Shown: positions 1 through 6,384 of the stretch, in pieces
Layout of the letters: every line of letters begins with the position of its first letter
Numbering within the stretch: the stretch's first letter is position 1
NCBI GenBank assembly: GCA_002499945.1
Contig: DKYP01000092.1
Span: 1 to 7,700, forward strand
DNA length: 7,700 nt
Source of the DNA: Lachnoclostridium sp. UBA7097
GTDB taxonomy: Bacteria > Bacillota > Clostridia > Lachnospirales > Lachnospiraceae
Direction: 5' to 3'
The notes under the pieces: generated by a model
Seen by the model: the letters and a program-made list of their open reading frames with translations, nothing else
Databases searched by the model: none
What the model was told of the DNA's origin: nothing
Made by a program: the position numbers and the translations under genes

Positions 1-858
1 AAAACTTGGTTTTCGCTTTATAATTCCCGAAGTTGCCTGATGTAAATAGTTTTTGCGTATATTTGCCAGCCTGTGGTTTAGTTTTAAAAGTTTTTTTTCA
101 CTTTTTATAATGTTGCCTGTTTTACAGTAACTTCCCCCTTTCTTGTTTTTATCATATTTTTTTGATATGGAACGCTGTAACCTGCGTTTCCTTTTTTCTA
201 GTTTCTTAATACTTTGTGTTTTATTAATGTTCTGGTATTTTTGCCCATCAGAACATACTGCTAAATCCTTAATCCCTAAATCTATCCCAATTCCTTCATT
301 TTCCGGAATAATACCAGAATCTTTATATTCCAGCCCAACCGTAACCCACCAGTTTAAACCGTCATATTTTATACGGGGATTGCTATATTTACAACCAGCC
401 GGGATACGGTTATGTTCTGCAAGCCGTATCCAGTTTAATTTCTGTTTATTCTTCTTTTTGGAAACTGCAAACCCTTCAACTTTTACATGGGTATCTGTAA
501 ACTGGATTTTTATGTTATCCTGGTAAAATGATGGTACTGAATGTTTTCTGCTTTTAAACTTTGGAAATTTTGATAACCCTTTAAAAAATTTCTTATAAGC
601 ACCACAGGCATCTTTAACTGCCTGTTTAGCCACATTATTTGAAATGTTATCCAGCCATGTATATTCTTTTGTTTTCTTTAACTGGGTAAATTCTTTTCTT
701 AAATCCCCATCAGAAATAAACTTGCCGCCGTTTTTATAATTTTCATATTCCCTGTTTAAAGCCCAGTTATAAGCAAACCTTGCAGCACCAGCATATTGGA
801 ACAGTTTGGTTTTCTGCCTGTTGTTTGGAAGCAACATTACCCGGATTGTTTTTATCAT
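1..858 (-). CDS. tnpB: TnpB (IS200/IS605-superfamily RNA-guided nuclease), C-terminus beyond window
   Basis: The frame is open from an ATG at 858 to the window edge, giving 286 residues with no stop. TnpB proteins are transposon-encoded RuvC nucleases guided by an omega RNA made from the element's right end. The N-terminus (about 1-45: MIKTIRVMLLPNNRQ, then RFAYNWALNREYENY) matches the OrfB N-terminal region. A basic middle segment follows, then the RuvC-I motif GIDLGIKDLAV with catalytic Asp193. A Lys/Arg-rich helical stretch follows (about 215-270). The sequence ends at YLHQATSGIIKRKPSF, just before the expected RuvC-II glutamate. RuvC-II, the CxxC zinc ribbon, RuvC-III and the right end therefore lie outside. 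An in-frame GTG at 867 is an alternative start, but the ATG gives the usual family N-terminus. No tnpA lies on the visible side, so this may be a tnpB-only element. Family assignment is secure; intactness is unknown. Confidence 0.93.
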   Translation of the reverse strand, partial: MIKTIRVMLLPNNRQKTKLFQYAGAARFAYNWALNREYENYKNGGKFISDGDLRKEFTQLKKTKEYTWLDNISNNVAKQAVKDACGAYKKFFKGLSKFPKFKSRKHSVPSFYQDNIKIQFTDTHVKVEGFAVSKKKNKQKLNWIRLAEHNRIPAGCKYSNPRIKYDGLNWWVTVGLEYKDSGIIPENEGIGIDLGIKDLAVCSDGQKYQNINKTQSIKKLEKRKRRLQRSISKKYDKNKKGGSYCKTGNIIKSEKKLLKLNHRLANIRKNYLHQATSGIIKRKPSF

Positions 859-888
859 CTTTTCCACTGCTTTCTTCTGCTAATATAA

Positions 889-916
889 ATTATAAAAGCC
901 AACATCCATTTATAAT
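889..916 (-). repeat. Inverted repeat upstream of tnpB, candidate element left-end hairpin
   Basis: On the minus strand ATTATAAA is followed by a 12-nt loop and then the perfect complement TTTATAAT, 30 bp before the tnpB start. IS200/IS605-type elements carry subterminal hairpins near the left end, so this could be that structure. The stem is purely A/T in an A/T-rich region and may be fortuitous. The exact element boundary is not determined; I infer that it lies between about 917 and 945. Confidence 0.35.
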
Positions 917-946
917 ATTTTATAAGTTTATTTTATCTGTTAATGT

Positions 947-954
947 CCCTCCTT
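947..954 (-). promoter_or_regulatory. Orphan Shine-Dalgarno sequence (AAGGAGGG)
   Basis: The minus strand reads AAGGAGGG, a full anti-16S match. No ATG, GTG or TTG follows at 5-12 nt: the next bases are ACATTAACAGATAAAATAA. The tnpB ATG is almost 90 nt further on, too far to be served by this site. It sits about 20 nt after the -10 of the promoter at 973-1001. I infer that it once served a gene now displaced by the tnpB element. Confidence 0.6.
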
Positions 955-972
955 AATTTTAATGCTTTCTAC

Positions 973-1001
973 ATAATACAACGAAATTTGGAATATATCA
1001 A
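973..1001 (-). promoter_or_regulatory. Sigma-A type promoter reading toward tnpB
   Basis: On the minus strand there is a -35 TTGATA (996-1001), a 17-bp spacer and a -10 TATTAT (973-978). The predicted start of transcription is near 966. The -35 begins only 10 bp beyond the HD-GYP stop codon, so there is no room for a terminator between the rel operon and this promoter. Transcripts would run through the orphan ribosome binding site and then into tnpB. It is predicted by consensus only. Confidence 0.65.
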
Positions 1002-1011
1002 GAAAACTATG

Positions 1012-1665
1012 TTAATTTAATGCTTCTTTTTCAAAAAGTGCAAGCTGTTCCTGCTGTAACGGGCTTATATGGCTTCTTAGCTCCTGTATCCCTTTAAACC
1101 TTCCATTATGCAGAATACGCTGGAATGTTAAAAAAACCTCCATATCATAATTTGAAACTTCCTCAATCATTATTTCCACAGCCTGCTTTGTATCAAATGC
1201 TTTTCTGTAACTCCTGTCACTTGTAAGTGCCGCAAATACGTCACATGTCCTTAGTATCCTTGCCATCCATGGTATTTTTTCACCTTTTAAATTATCAGGA
1301 TAACCAGAACCATCATAATTCTCATGGTGGTAAAATACTGCATCTGAAATATTATCCGGATACCCCGCATTTTTTAGGATTTTATAGCTGTATAATGAAT
1401 GCTGCCTTACATATTTCATATGTTCAATAACAAGAGTATCCTCTTCCGAAAAAATATAATCCGCCAGTTTAAGCTTGCCTATGTCGTGTAACATTCCTGC
1501 CACTGACAAATCTTTACAAAAGGCAGGGCTTTCACCCATCTCCTCTGCAAGCATTACTGCAAGGTTGCTGACCTCAATACCATGATACATTTCATCATGC
1601 AGGACCATTTTTAAATGGCATGGAATTATATCATTTGCCATTATCTTTTTTATATAGTCTGTCAT
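1012..1665 (-). CDS. HD-GYP domain protein, putative cyclic-dinucleotide phosphodiesterase
   Basis: A 217-residue single-domain protein with the HD-GYP signature. It has His28 in the first helix, HD at 60-61 within MLHDIGKL, His89, and HHENYDGSGYP at 113-123, followed by a Met-Ala-Arg-Ile-Leu segment and Asp142. HD-GYP proteins hydrolyse c-di-GMP or related cyclic dinucleotides using a metal centre, and the metal-binding residues I can identify are present. The usual second Asp in the DxxDAL motif is Ala here (CDVFAAL, Ala145). There is no receiver, PAS, GAF or membrane segment, so it should be cytosolic and is not obviously signal-gated. I chose ATG 1665 (MTDYIKKI), with a weak AGAAG upstream; TTG 1686 would add seven residues and ATG 1641 would remove eight. 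Its start overlaps the end of hemZ by 35 bp, implying translational coupling. The substrate is inferred. Confidence 0.87.
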   Translation of the reverse strand: MTDYIKKIMANDIIPCHLKMVLHDEMYHGIEVSNLAVMLAEEMGESPAFCKDLSVAGMLHDIGKLKLADYIFSEEDTLVIEHMKYVRQHSLYSYKILKNAGYPDNISDAVFYHHENYDGSGYPDNLKGEKIPWMARILRTCDVFAALTSDRSYRKAFDTKQAVEIMIEEVSNYDMEVFLTFQRILHNGRFKGIQELRSHISPLQQEQLALFEKEALN

Positions 1666-3196
1666 AAATACTCTTCTTTCTGCCAATCATCTCATCAATA
1701 CGCCCTATGTAATCGCTAACATTTTTAACATTTTCAATGCGCTCCACCTGCCCAAGGCCTGTATGGTACAGTTTGGTAGATGCCCCTGCACCGAGTGCCA
1801 GAATAGTCTGTTTCTCCTCCATAATAAGAATATTATAAAGACATTCCTTGCCTTTTCTTGCATATCCTATATTTTCCTGCCCTGTGCTGCCCACACAGCC
1901 AGCTGAATTTTTCTGCCTGTACATATAATAAGGACTATAGCCATGTTCCCTTGCAAACTGCTGCCCCATTTCAAACATTGCATCCATGCACAAAGCCCTG
2001 CTGCCACCGTCCGCTGCTGCATCTTCCTGTATTTTTTCACGCAATTTTGAAGCCCTTTTAACTACAAGCGAATGTATAGTAAGGCTGTCAGGGCATAACC
2101 CTTCTATTTGTGAAAGAGTATCTGCAAAATCTTTTTCATTTTCTCCTGGAAGCCCTGCAATCAAATCCATATTTATATTGCTAAATCCAGTTTCACGTGC
2201 CAGCATAAAGGCATCTGCTGCCTGTCTGGCAGTATGCTTCCTTCCAATAATGTCCAGCGTCTTTTGCTGCATTGTCTGCGGGTTTACAGATATCCTTCCC
2301 ACACCATGGCCACGCAGAATATCAAGTTTTTCTTTTGTAATACTGTCTGGCCTGCCTGCCTCAACAGTAAACTCAATACTTTTATCCACTGGGAAATACC
2401 TGTTTAAAGCTTTAAGAAGCCTTTCTAACTGCCCCGCACCAAGTGATGTTGGTGTCCCGCCGCCTATATATATGGAAGAAAGTTTCCTGTCTTTAAATAT
2501 ATGTGATGAATACTCCATTTCCTTAACCAGTGCTTCTAAATAACTGTCTGCAAGCGCACCATGGAACGGATATGACGTAAAAGAACAGTAAAGGCATGTT
2601 GTAGGGCAGAAAGGTATCCCTATATAAAGGCTGTAACCATTTTTATAATCTGCCTGCTTTAAAAGCCTTGCCTCATTTGTGGCAACCTGTATTGCAAGTT
2701 CTGCTTTTTCACTGCTTAAACAATATGTTTCCTTTAAACTGCCATATATACTGTTAATATCCCTGCCATTAAGGATATCATCCATAACAATCTTTACAGG
2801 CCTTACTCCAGTCATTGTGCCCCATGCAGGTATACGCCTTTTAAGCCCTTCTGGCAGTTTTTCCCCTGGAAAATCCCTGATTACTTCAAATACAAGCTTT
2901 TTTAATACATTTTTATAATAAGTCCTGTAAGGATGTGCGCTCTTATCTATATGTTTATGCCAGTCACCATCACCCGTTACTAAAGATTCACGTGAAATTA
3001 AAAAAGATTTTGCACTAAAAGCTGCTGAAATCTTATATTTTGACAATGTTATATTAATTGTGGCAAGCAGTTCCCCGTCTTTGCTTTTGTCCTCCCCCTG
3101 CACCTCTGTAAACACAGCCTGCCCTGGGAAAAAGCCTGCCACAAGTGCCTGGAGTTCATAGTCAAAGTCACGTTCTGGCAATATAATCTTAACCAT
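1631..3196 (-). CDS. hemZ: HemZ, radical-SAM coproporphyrinogen dehydrogenase-like protein
   Basis: A 521-residue radical SAM protein of the HemN/HemW/HemZ group. An N-terminal region of about 185 residues, including AWGTMTGVRPVK near 124-135, is characteristic of HemZ. The 4Fe-4S motif is in GIPFCPTTCLYCSF with Cys197, Cys201 and Cys204, followed by GGGTP at 245-249. Near the C-terminus a YMYRQKN segment and ILALGAGAST are also typical of HemZ. The name implies oxygen-independent conversion of coproporphyrinogen III to protoporphyrinogen IX. However, HemN has CX3CX2CXC, whereas here the fourth Cys is Phe, as in the haem chaperone HemW, so that activity is uncertain. The ATG at 3196 has GGAGG four nt upstream; a TTG five codons earlier is less likely because that site would then lie inside the reading frame. 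The gene lies 24 bp after the MBL gene. Confidence 0.92.
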   Translation of the reverse strand: MVKIILPERDFDYELQALVAGFFPGQAVFTEVQGEDKSKDGELLATINITLSKYKISAAFSAKSFLISRESLVTGDGDWHKHIDKSAHPYRTYYKNVLKKLVFEVIRDFPGEKLPEGLKRRIPAWGTMTGVRPVKIVMDDILNGRDINSIYGSLKETYCLSSEKAELAIQVATNEARLLKQADYKNGYSLYIGIPFCPTTCLYCSFTSYPFHGALADSYLEALVKEMEYSSHIFKDRKLSSIYIGGGTPTSLGAGQLERLLKALNRYFPVDKSIEFTVEAGRPDSITKEKLDILRGHGVGRISVNPQTMQQKTLDIIGRKHTARQAADAFMLARETGFSNINMDLIAGLPGENEKDFADTLSQIEGLCPDSLTIHSLVVKRASKLREKIQEDAAADGGSRALCMDAMFEMGQQFAREHGYSPYYMYRQKNSAGCVGSTGQENIGYARKGKECLYNILIMEEKQTILALGAGASTKLYHTGLGQVERIENVKNVSDYIGRIDEMIGRKKSIYDRLYKKDNGK

Positions 3197-3200
3197 AATT

Positions 3201-3205
3201 CCTCC
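3201..3205 (-). promoter_or_regulatory. Ribosome binding site fixing the hemZ start
   Basis: GGAGG on the minus strand stands four nt before ATG 3196. It lies in the 24-bp gap after the MBL stop and argues against the TTG at 3211 as the start. Confidence 0.8.
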
Positions 3206-3220
3206 ATACAATATTCCAGG

Positions 3221-3859
3221 TTACAGGGCAGCATATGGATTAAGCATTTTCTCATCACCTATAGTAGTTGCCATGCCATGCCCCGGGTAAACTTTTATAT
3301 AATCTGGCAGCACAAAAAGCTTTGTCCTTATTGACTGGACAATCTTCCCCATGCTTCCGCCAGGAAAATCTGTACGCCCTACAGATTGTTCAAAAAGAGT
3401 GTCCCCTGAGAAAAGCACCCCGCAGCCTGTAAAGTAAAAACACATCCCGCCTTCGGTATGCCCCGGTGTAAGGATACACCTTATTTTCTCACCAATAAGG
3501 CTTATCTCCTGTCCGTCACTAAGCCACTCATCTGCTTCAAGTATTATCCTGCCGCCCATAAGCTGTGAAGAAAGATTTATCTCAGGGTTCTCAAGTGTCT
3601 CACGCTCTGCCTCCGCTGCATATACCTTCATCCCATATTTATTCCTTAAGAATGTAACTGCACCTACATGGTCAAAATGCCCATGTGTCAGAAGTATTGC
3701 AACAGGTTTAAGACCCTTTTCCACAATAAATGCATTAATAGACTGGGCTTCATCACCAGGGTCTATAACTACACATTCAGATGTATCTGTATTATAAATA
3801 AAATAACAGTTTGTTTGTACGCTCCCTACAACTTTCATTTCACATTTATAATTAGGCAT
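3221..3859 (-). CDS. MBL-fold hydrolase, glyoxalase II-like (YqgX/YcbL type)
   Basis: A 212-residue metallo-beta-lactamase-fold protein of about the size of the short glyoxalase-II-like family. The binuclear metal site is complete: THGHFDH (His59, His61, Asp63, His64), His134 in PGHTEGG, Asp153 in FSGDTLF and His194 in YPGHG. GRTDFPGG downstream is typical of this subgroup. Relatives hydrolyse thioesters such as S-lactoylglutathione or other thiol adducts, but the true substrate in clostridia is not established and cannot be read here. It lacks the C-terminal substrate-binding domain of classical glyoxalase II. I chose ATG 3859 (MPNYKCEM) because GAGGGAG lies just before it; the frame stays open upstream to 3901 without a better site. 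It sits 55 bp after relA and 24 bp before hemZ and is likely co-transcribed with both. Confidence 0.9.
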   Translation of the reverse strand: MPNYKCEMKVVGSVQTNCYFIYNTDTSECVVIDPGDEAQSINAFIVEKGLKPVAILLTHGHFDHVGAVTFLRNKYGMKVYAAEAERETLENPEINLSSQLMGGRIILEADEWLSDGQEISLIGEKIRCILTPGHTEGGMCFYFTGCGVLFSGDTLFEQSVGRTDFPGGSMGKIVQSIRTKLFVLPDYIKVYPGHGMATTIGDEKMLNPYAAL

Positions 3860-3875
3860 AATCTCCCTCATTCCC

Positions 3876-3896
3876 GCACTTTCCGAGTGCTTTTTT
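3876..3896 (+). other. Short hairpin with T-tract between relA and the MBL gene
   Basis: On the plus strand GCACT, loop TTCCG and AGTGC are followed by TTTTTT, resembling a weak intrinsic terminator. It faces against the operon and no plus-strand gene precedes it. On the sense strand it would be a small RNA hairpin just upstream of the MBL ribosome binding site. The five-bp stem is marginal, so a role is not established. Confidence 0.25.
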
Positions 3897-3915
3897 AACA
3901 TTTATAAAAATAAAT

Positions 3916-6219
3916 TTATGACTGTGTCCTCTGGATATCCTTTATACCATCAACATTCCTTAACTTTTTGGACAATTCGCCCAGTGCTTCTACGCCACGT
4001 ACAGCAAAACCTATATTAATTGTTGCTATTCCCTGCTTATTTGTCTTAGAATTTACGGATTTTACATCTATTTTATTTTCCGTAAATATCTTTGTTATAT
4101 CAAAAAGTATGCCCATACGGTCATACGCATAAATAATTATCTCTGTATCATAAAGCTCATCTGATTTGCCTTCTGGTGCAACCTGCCACTCTGCTTCTAT
4201 TATCCTCTGCCTGTCAGATTCCGGAAGGTTCATCATATTAATGCAGTCTGTACGGTGTATCGAAACACCCCTGCCCCTTGTAACAAATCCAATTATCTCA
4301 TCACCAGGCACCGGGCTGCAGCATTTTGAGAACCTTACTGAAACATCATCAATCCCTGCAACAACAATACCGCTCTTAGACTTTACAGATGCTGTTTCAC
4401 TCTGTGAAGATGAGCTGTTGACAGCCTCCAGTATATCCTTGTCAGTAGTATGCTTTGGATGTTTTTTCTCATATTCATACTGGAGTTTATTAATAACCTG
4501 CCCTTCCTTCAGGCCGCCATGCCCTATTGCAGCAAGCACTGAAACCCAGTCACGGAAACCATATTTCTTCTTACATGCTTCTGTATATTCAGGCTTTGCA
4601 AGGTCAGACAGTACTATTCCCTGCGTCTTGCAGTAATTAGCCAGAAGTTCCTTTCCCCTTGTGATATTTTCCTCTTTAAACTCAAGCCTGAACCACTGGT
4701 TAATCTTATTCTTCGCCTGTGCGCTTTTTACAATAGAAAGCCAGTCACGGCTTGGCCCTTTGGAATTTTGTGAAGTTAAAATCTCCACCCTGTCACCATT
4801 CTGTATCTCATATTCAATAGGCACAAGGTTTCCATTAACACGTGCCCCCACCATCTTATTGCCAACTGCACTGTGTACAGCATATGCAAAATCTATAGGG
4901 GTAGAGCCTGCCGGGAGGTTCTTTACATCACCATCTTTTGTAAAGCAATATACATGGTCTGCAAAAAGGTCCAGGTCACTCTTTAAAAGGCTCAAAAACT
5001 CCTTATTATCAGACATGTCCCTCTGCCATTCAAGAATACGGCGGAGCCATGCAAGCTTCTCCTCCTCACTGTCAGAAGTATTCTTGCCATACTGGTTCTC
5101 TTTGTATTTCCAGTGCGCAGCAATACCATATTCTGCAGTACGGTGCATCTCATAAGTACGTATCTGTATTTCAAAAGGCTGTCCTGAAGGCCCTATAAGC
5201 GTTGTATGCAGTGACTGGTAGTTATTTGGCTTTGGCATTGATATATAATCCTTAAAATGCCCTGGTATAGGCTTATATATTTCATGTATTACGCCAAGCG
5301 CCGTATAACACTCACGTTCTGTATCCACAATAATCCTTACCGCAAATAAGTCATATATCTGTTCAAGCTTCTTATTCTGTGTAACCATCTTTTTATATAC
5401 ACTAAAATAATGCTTGGCACGCCCGTCAATTTCCGCCCTTATGCCTGCTTCTTCAATATGGTGCCTGACCTCACCTACTATTTTCTTAATAAATTCCTCA
5501 CGCCTTACCCTGCCATTCTCAATACTTGCCACAAGTTCATTATACATTTCGGGCTGGAGGTACTTAAATGCAAGGTCATCAAGTTCCACCTTAATCTTTG
5601 AAATACCAAGCCTGTCAGCAATAGGCGCATAAATATCTATAGTTTCCCTTGATTTCTCCTTCTGCTTCTTCGGTGTCTGGTACTGCATTGTCCTCTGGTT
5701 ATGCAGCCTGTCGGCAAGTTTAATAAGGATAACCCTTATATCCTTTGCCATTGCAAGGAACATCTTCCTTAAATTCTCTGCCTGTACCTCAACTTTATCC
5801 GCCACATAATCAATCTGTGTAAGCTTTGTAACACCATCTACAAGCAATGAAACTTCACTGCCAAACTCTTTAGTAATCTCTTCACTTGTCATAACAGTGT
5901 CTTCCACAACATCATGTAACATCCCGGCTACAATCGTTTCCTTGTCAAGTTCAAGTTCCGCAAGGATAATGCATACACACAAAGGATGTATTATATAAGG
6001 CTCCCCTGATTTCCGGAGCTGCCCTTCATGCGCCTTCCTGGCTATATCATATGCTTTTTCTACCATAGAGATATCCGCTGACGGGTGGTATCCCTGTATC
6101 ATGCTTTTAAGCTTCCCATACAAAATATCCGGCTCTGTAAAATCTTTAGGAGTCATACTTGTATCAAGTTCACCATTATCTATTTTCACATCTGTTATAT
6201 TACTATCCGGTTCTGCCAT
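3916..6219 (-). CDS. relA: Long RelA/SpoT homologue, bifunctional (p)ppGpp synthetase/hydrolase (Rel)
   Basis: A 767-residue full-length Rel that makes ppGpp/pppGpp from GDP/GTP and ATP during starvation and degrades them otherwise. The HD hydrolase domain (about 45-200) has RKSGEPYIIHP, HDVVEDT at 102-108 and Asp170 in LADRLHN, so it looks active. The synthetase domain (about 230-370) has YKKMVTQNK, YQSLHTT and FEIQIRT. Its charge-switch motif is HFKD at 321-324, of the basic RxKD class of bifunctional Rel proteins rather than the acidic ExDD class of RelA. A TGS domain (about 421-482), a helical region, a zinc-finger/conserved-Cys region (Cys633, Cys634, His655, Cys659) and a C-terminal ACT domain (about 692-765) follow, as needed for ribosome sensing. 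ATG 6219 has GGAGG six nt upstream. It is first in the relA-MBL-hemZ-HD-GYP operon. Confidence 0.97.
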   Translation of the reverse strand: MAEPDSNITDVKIDNGELDTSMTPKDFTEPDILYGKLKSMIQGYHPSADISMVEKAYDIARKAHEGQLRKSGEPYIIHPLCVCIILAELELDKETIVAGMLHDVVEDTVMTSEEITKEFGSEVSLLVDGVTKLTQIDYVADKVEVQAENLRKMFLAMAKDIRVILIKLADRLHNQRTMQYQTPKKQKEKSRETIDIYAPIADRLGISKIKVELDDLAFKYLQPEMYNELVASIENGRVRREEFIKKIVGEVRHHIEEAGIRAEIDGRAKHYFSVYKKMVTQNKKLEQIYDLFAVRIIVDTERECYTALGVIHEIYKPIPGHFKDYISMPKPNNYQSLHTTLIGPSGQPFEIQIRTYEMHRTAEYGIAAHWKYKENQYGKNTSDSEEEKLAWLRRILEWQRDMSDNKEFLSLLKSDLDLFADHVYCFTKDGDVKNLPAGSTPIDFAYAVHSAVGNKMVGARVNGNLVPIEYEIQNGDRVEILTSQNSKGPSRDWLSIVKSAQAKNKINQWFRLEFKEENITRGKELLANYCKTQGIVLSDLAKPEYTEACKKKYGFRDWVSVLAAIGHGGLKEGQVINKLQYEYEKKHPKHTTDKDILEAVNSSSSQSETASVKSKSGIVVAGIDDVSVRFSKCCSPVPGDEIIGFVTRGRGVSIHRTDCINMMNLPESDRQRIIEAEWQVAPEGKSDELYDTEIIIYAYDRMGILFDITKIFTENKIDVKSVNSKTNKQGIATINIGFAVRGVEALGELSKKLRNVDGIKDIQRTQS

Positions 6220-6225
6220 ATGCTT

Positions 6226-6230
6226 CCTCC
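6226..6230 (-). promoter_or_regulatory. relA ribosome binding site
   Basis: GGAGG on the minus strand lies six nt before ATG 6219 and supports this start for Rel. Confidence 0.8.
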
Positions 6231-6260
6231 ATCATGTGTAATTATTTATGCTGGTTCCGT

Positions 6261-6289
6261 ATCCGGAAATGCTGCAGGCTGTCCCGGAT
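6261..6289 (-). other. Inverted repeat in the relA leader
   Basis: ATCCGG and CCGGAT form a perfect 6-bp stem around a 17-nt loop near the 5' end of the predicted relA transcript. No U-tract follows, so it is not an intrinsic terminator. It could be a 5' stabilising hairpin or a protein-binding palindrome, or chance; nothing in it matches a riboswitch I recognise. Confidence 0.3.
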
Positions 6290-6300
6290 TTTATTATTAT

Positions 6301-6329
6301 ATAATAATTTTAATCAGGTATAAAGTCAA
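6301..6329 (-). promoter_or_regulatory. Sigma-A type promoter for the relA operon
   Basis: On the minus strand there is a -35 TTGACT (6324-6329), a 17-bp spacer and a -10 TATTAT (6301-6306). Transcription would start near 6294, giving a leader of about 75 nt before relA. No convincing intrinsic terminator separates it from the upstream peptidase stop at 6385, so read-through is possible. Confidence 0.7.
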
Positions 6330-6384
6330 GCAAAATTGTATATATTGCAAGGAAATTAAAACCCTGTGGCATGCAAACTGTAAG

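Noticed and set aside
143..526. Open plus-strand frame of 127 codons
   Set aside because: It lies entirely opposite tnpB, has no ribosome binding site and no family-like sequence, while the minus frame encodes clear TnpB motifs.
880..909. Nine-codon minus-strand mini-frame upstream of tnpB (MDVGFYNLY)
   Set aside because: Its ATG is more than 30 nt beyond the AAGGAGGG site and has no site of its own, so it does not explain the orphan ribosome binding site.
1666..1686. Seven-codon TTG-initiated extension of the HD-GYP protein
   Set aside because: TTG with only a weak upstream match; ATG 1665 is the simpler start, though the extension cannot be excluded.
1986..2543. Open plus-strand frame of 185 codons
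   Set aside because: It is antisense to hemZ; its Ser/Pro/Leu-rich translation is typical of a shadow frame and it has no ribosome binding site.
3860..3901. Upstream in-frame extension of the MBL protein by 14 residues
   Set aside because: The GAGGGAG site fits ATG 3859, and the extra residues are not part of the MBL fold and come from intergenic sequence including the hairpin.
4166..5155. Two plus-strand open frames of about 160 codons each
   Set aside because: Both are antisense to the well-supported Rel coding region and show no recognisable domain.
6310..6384. Possible terminator after the peptidase gene (GCATGC palindrome and nearby T-rich bases)
   Set aside because: No GC-rich stem followed by a U-tract could be formed on the minus strand.
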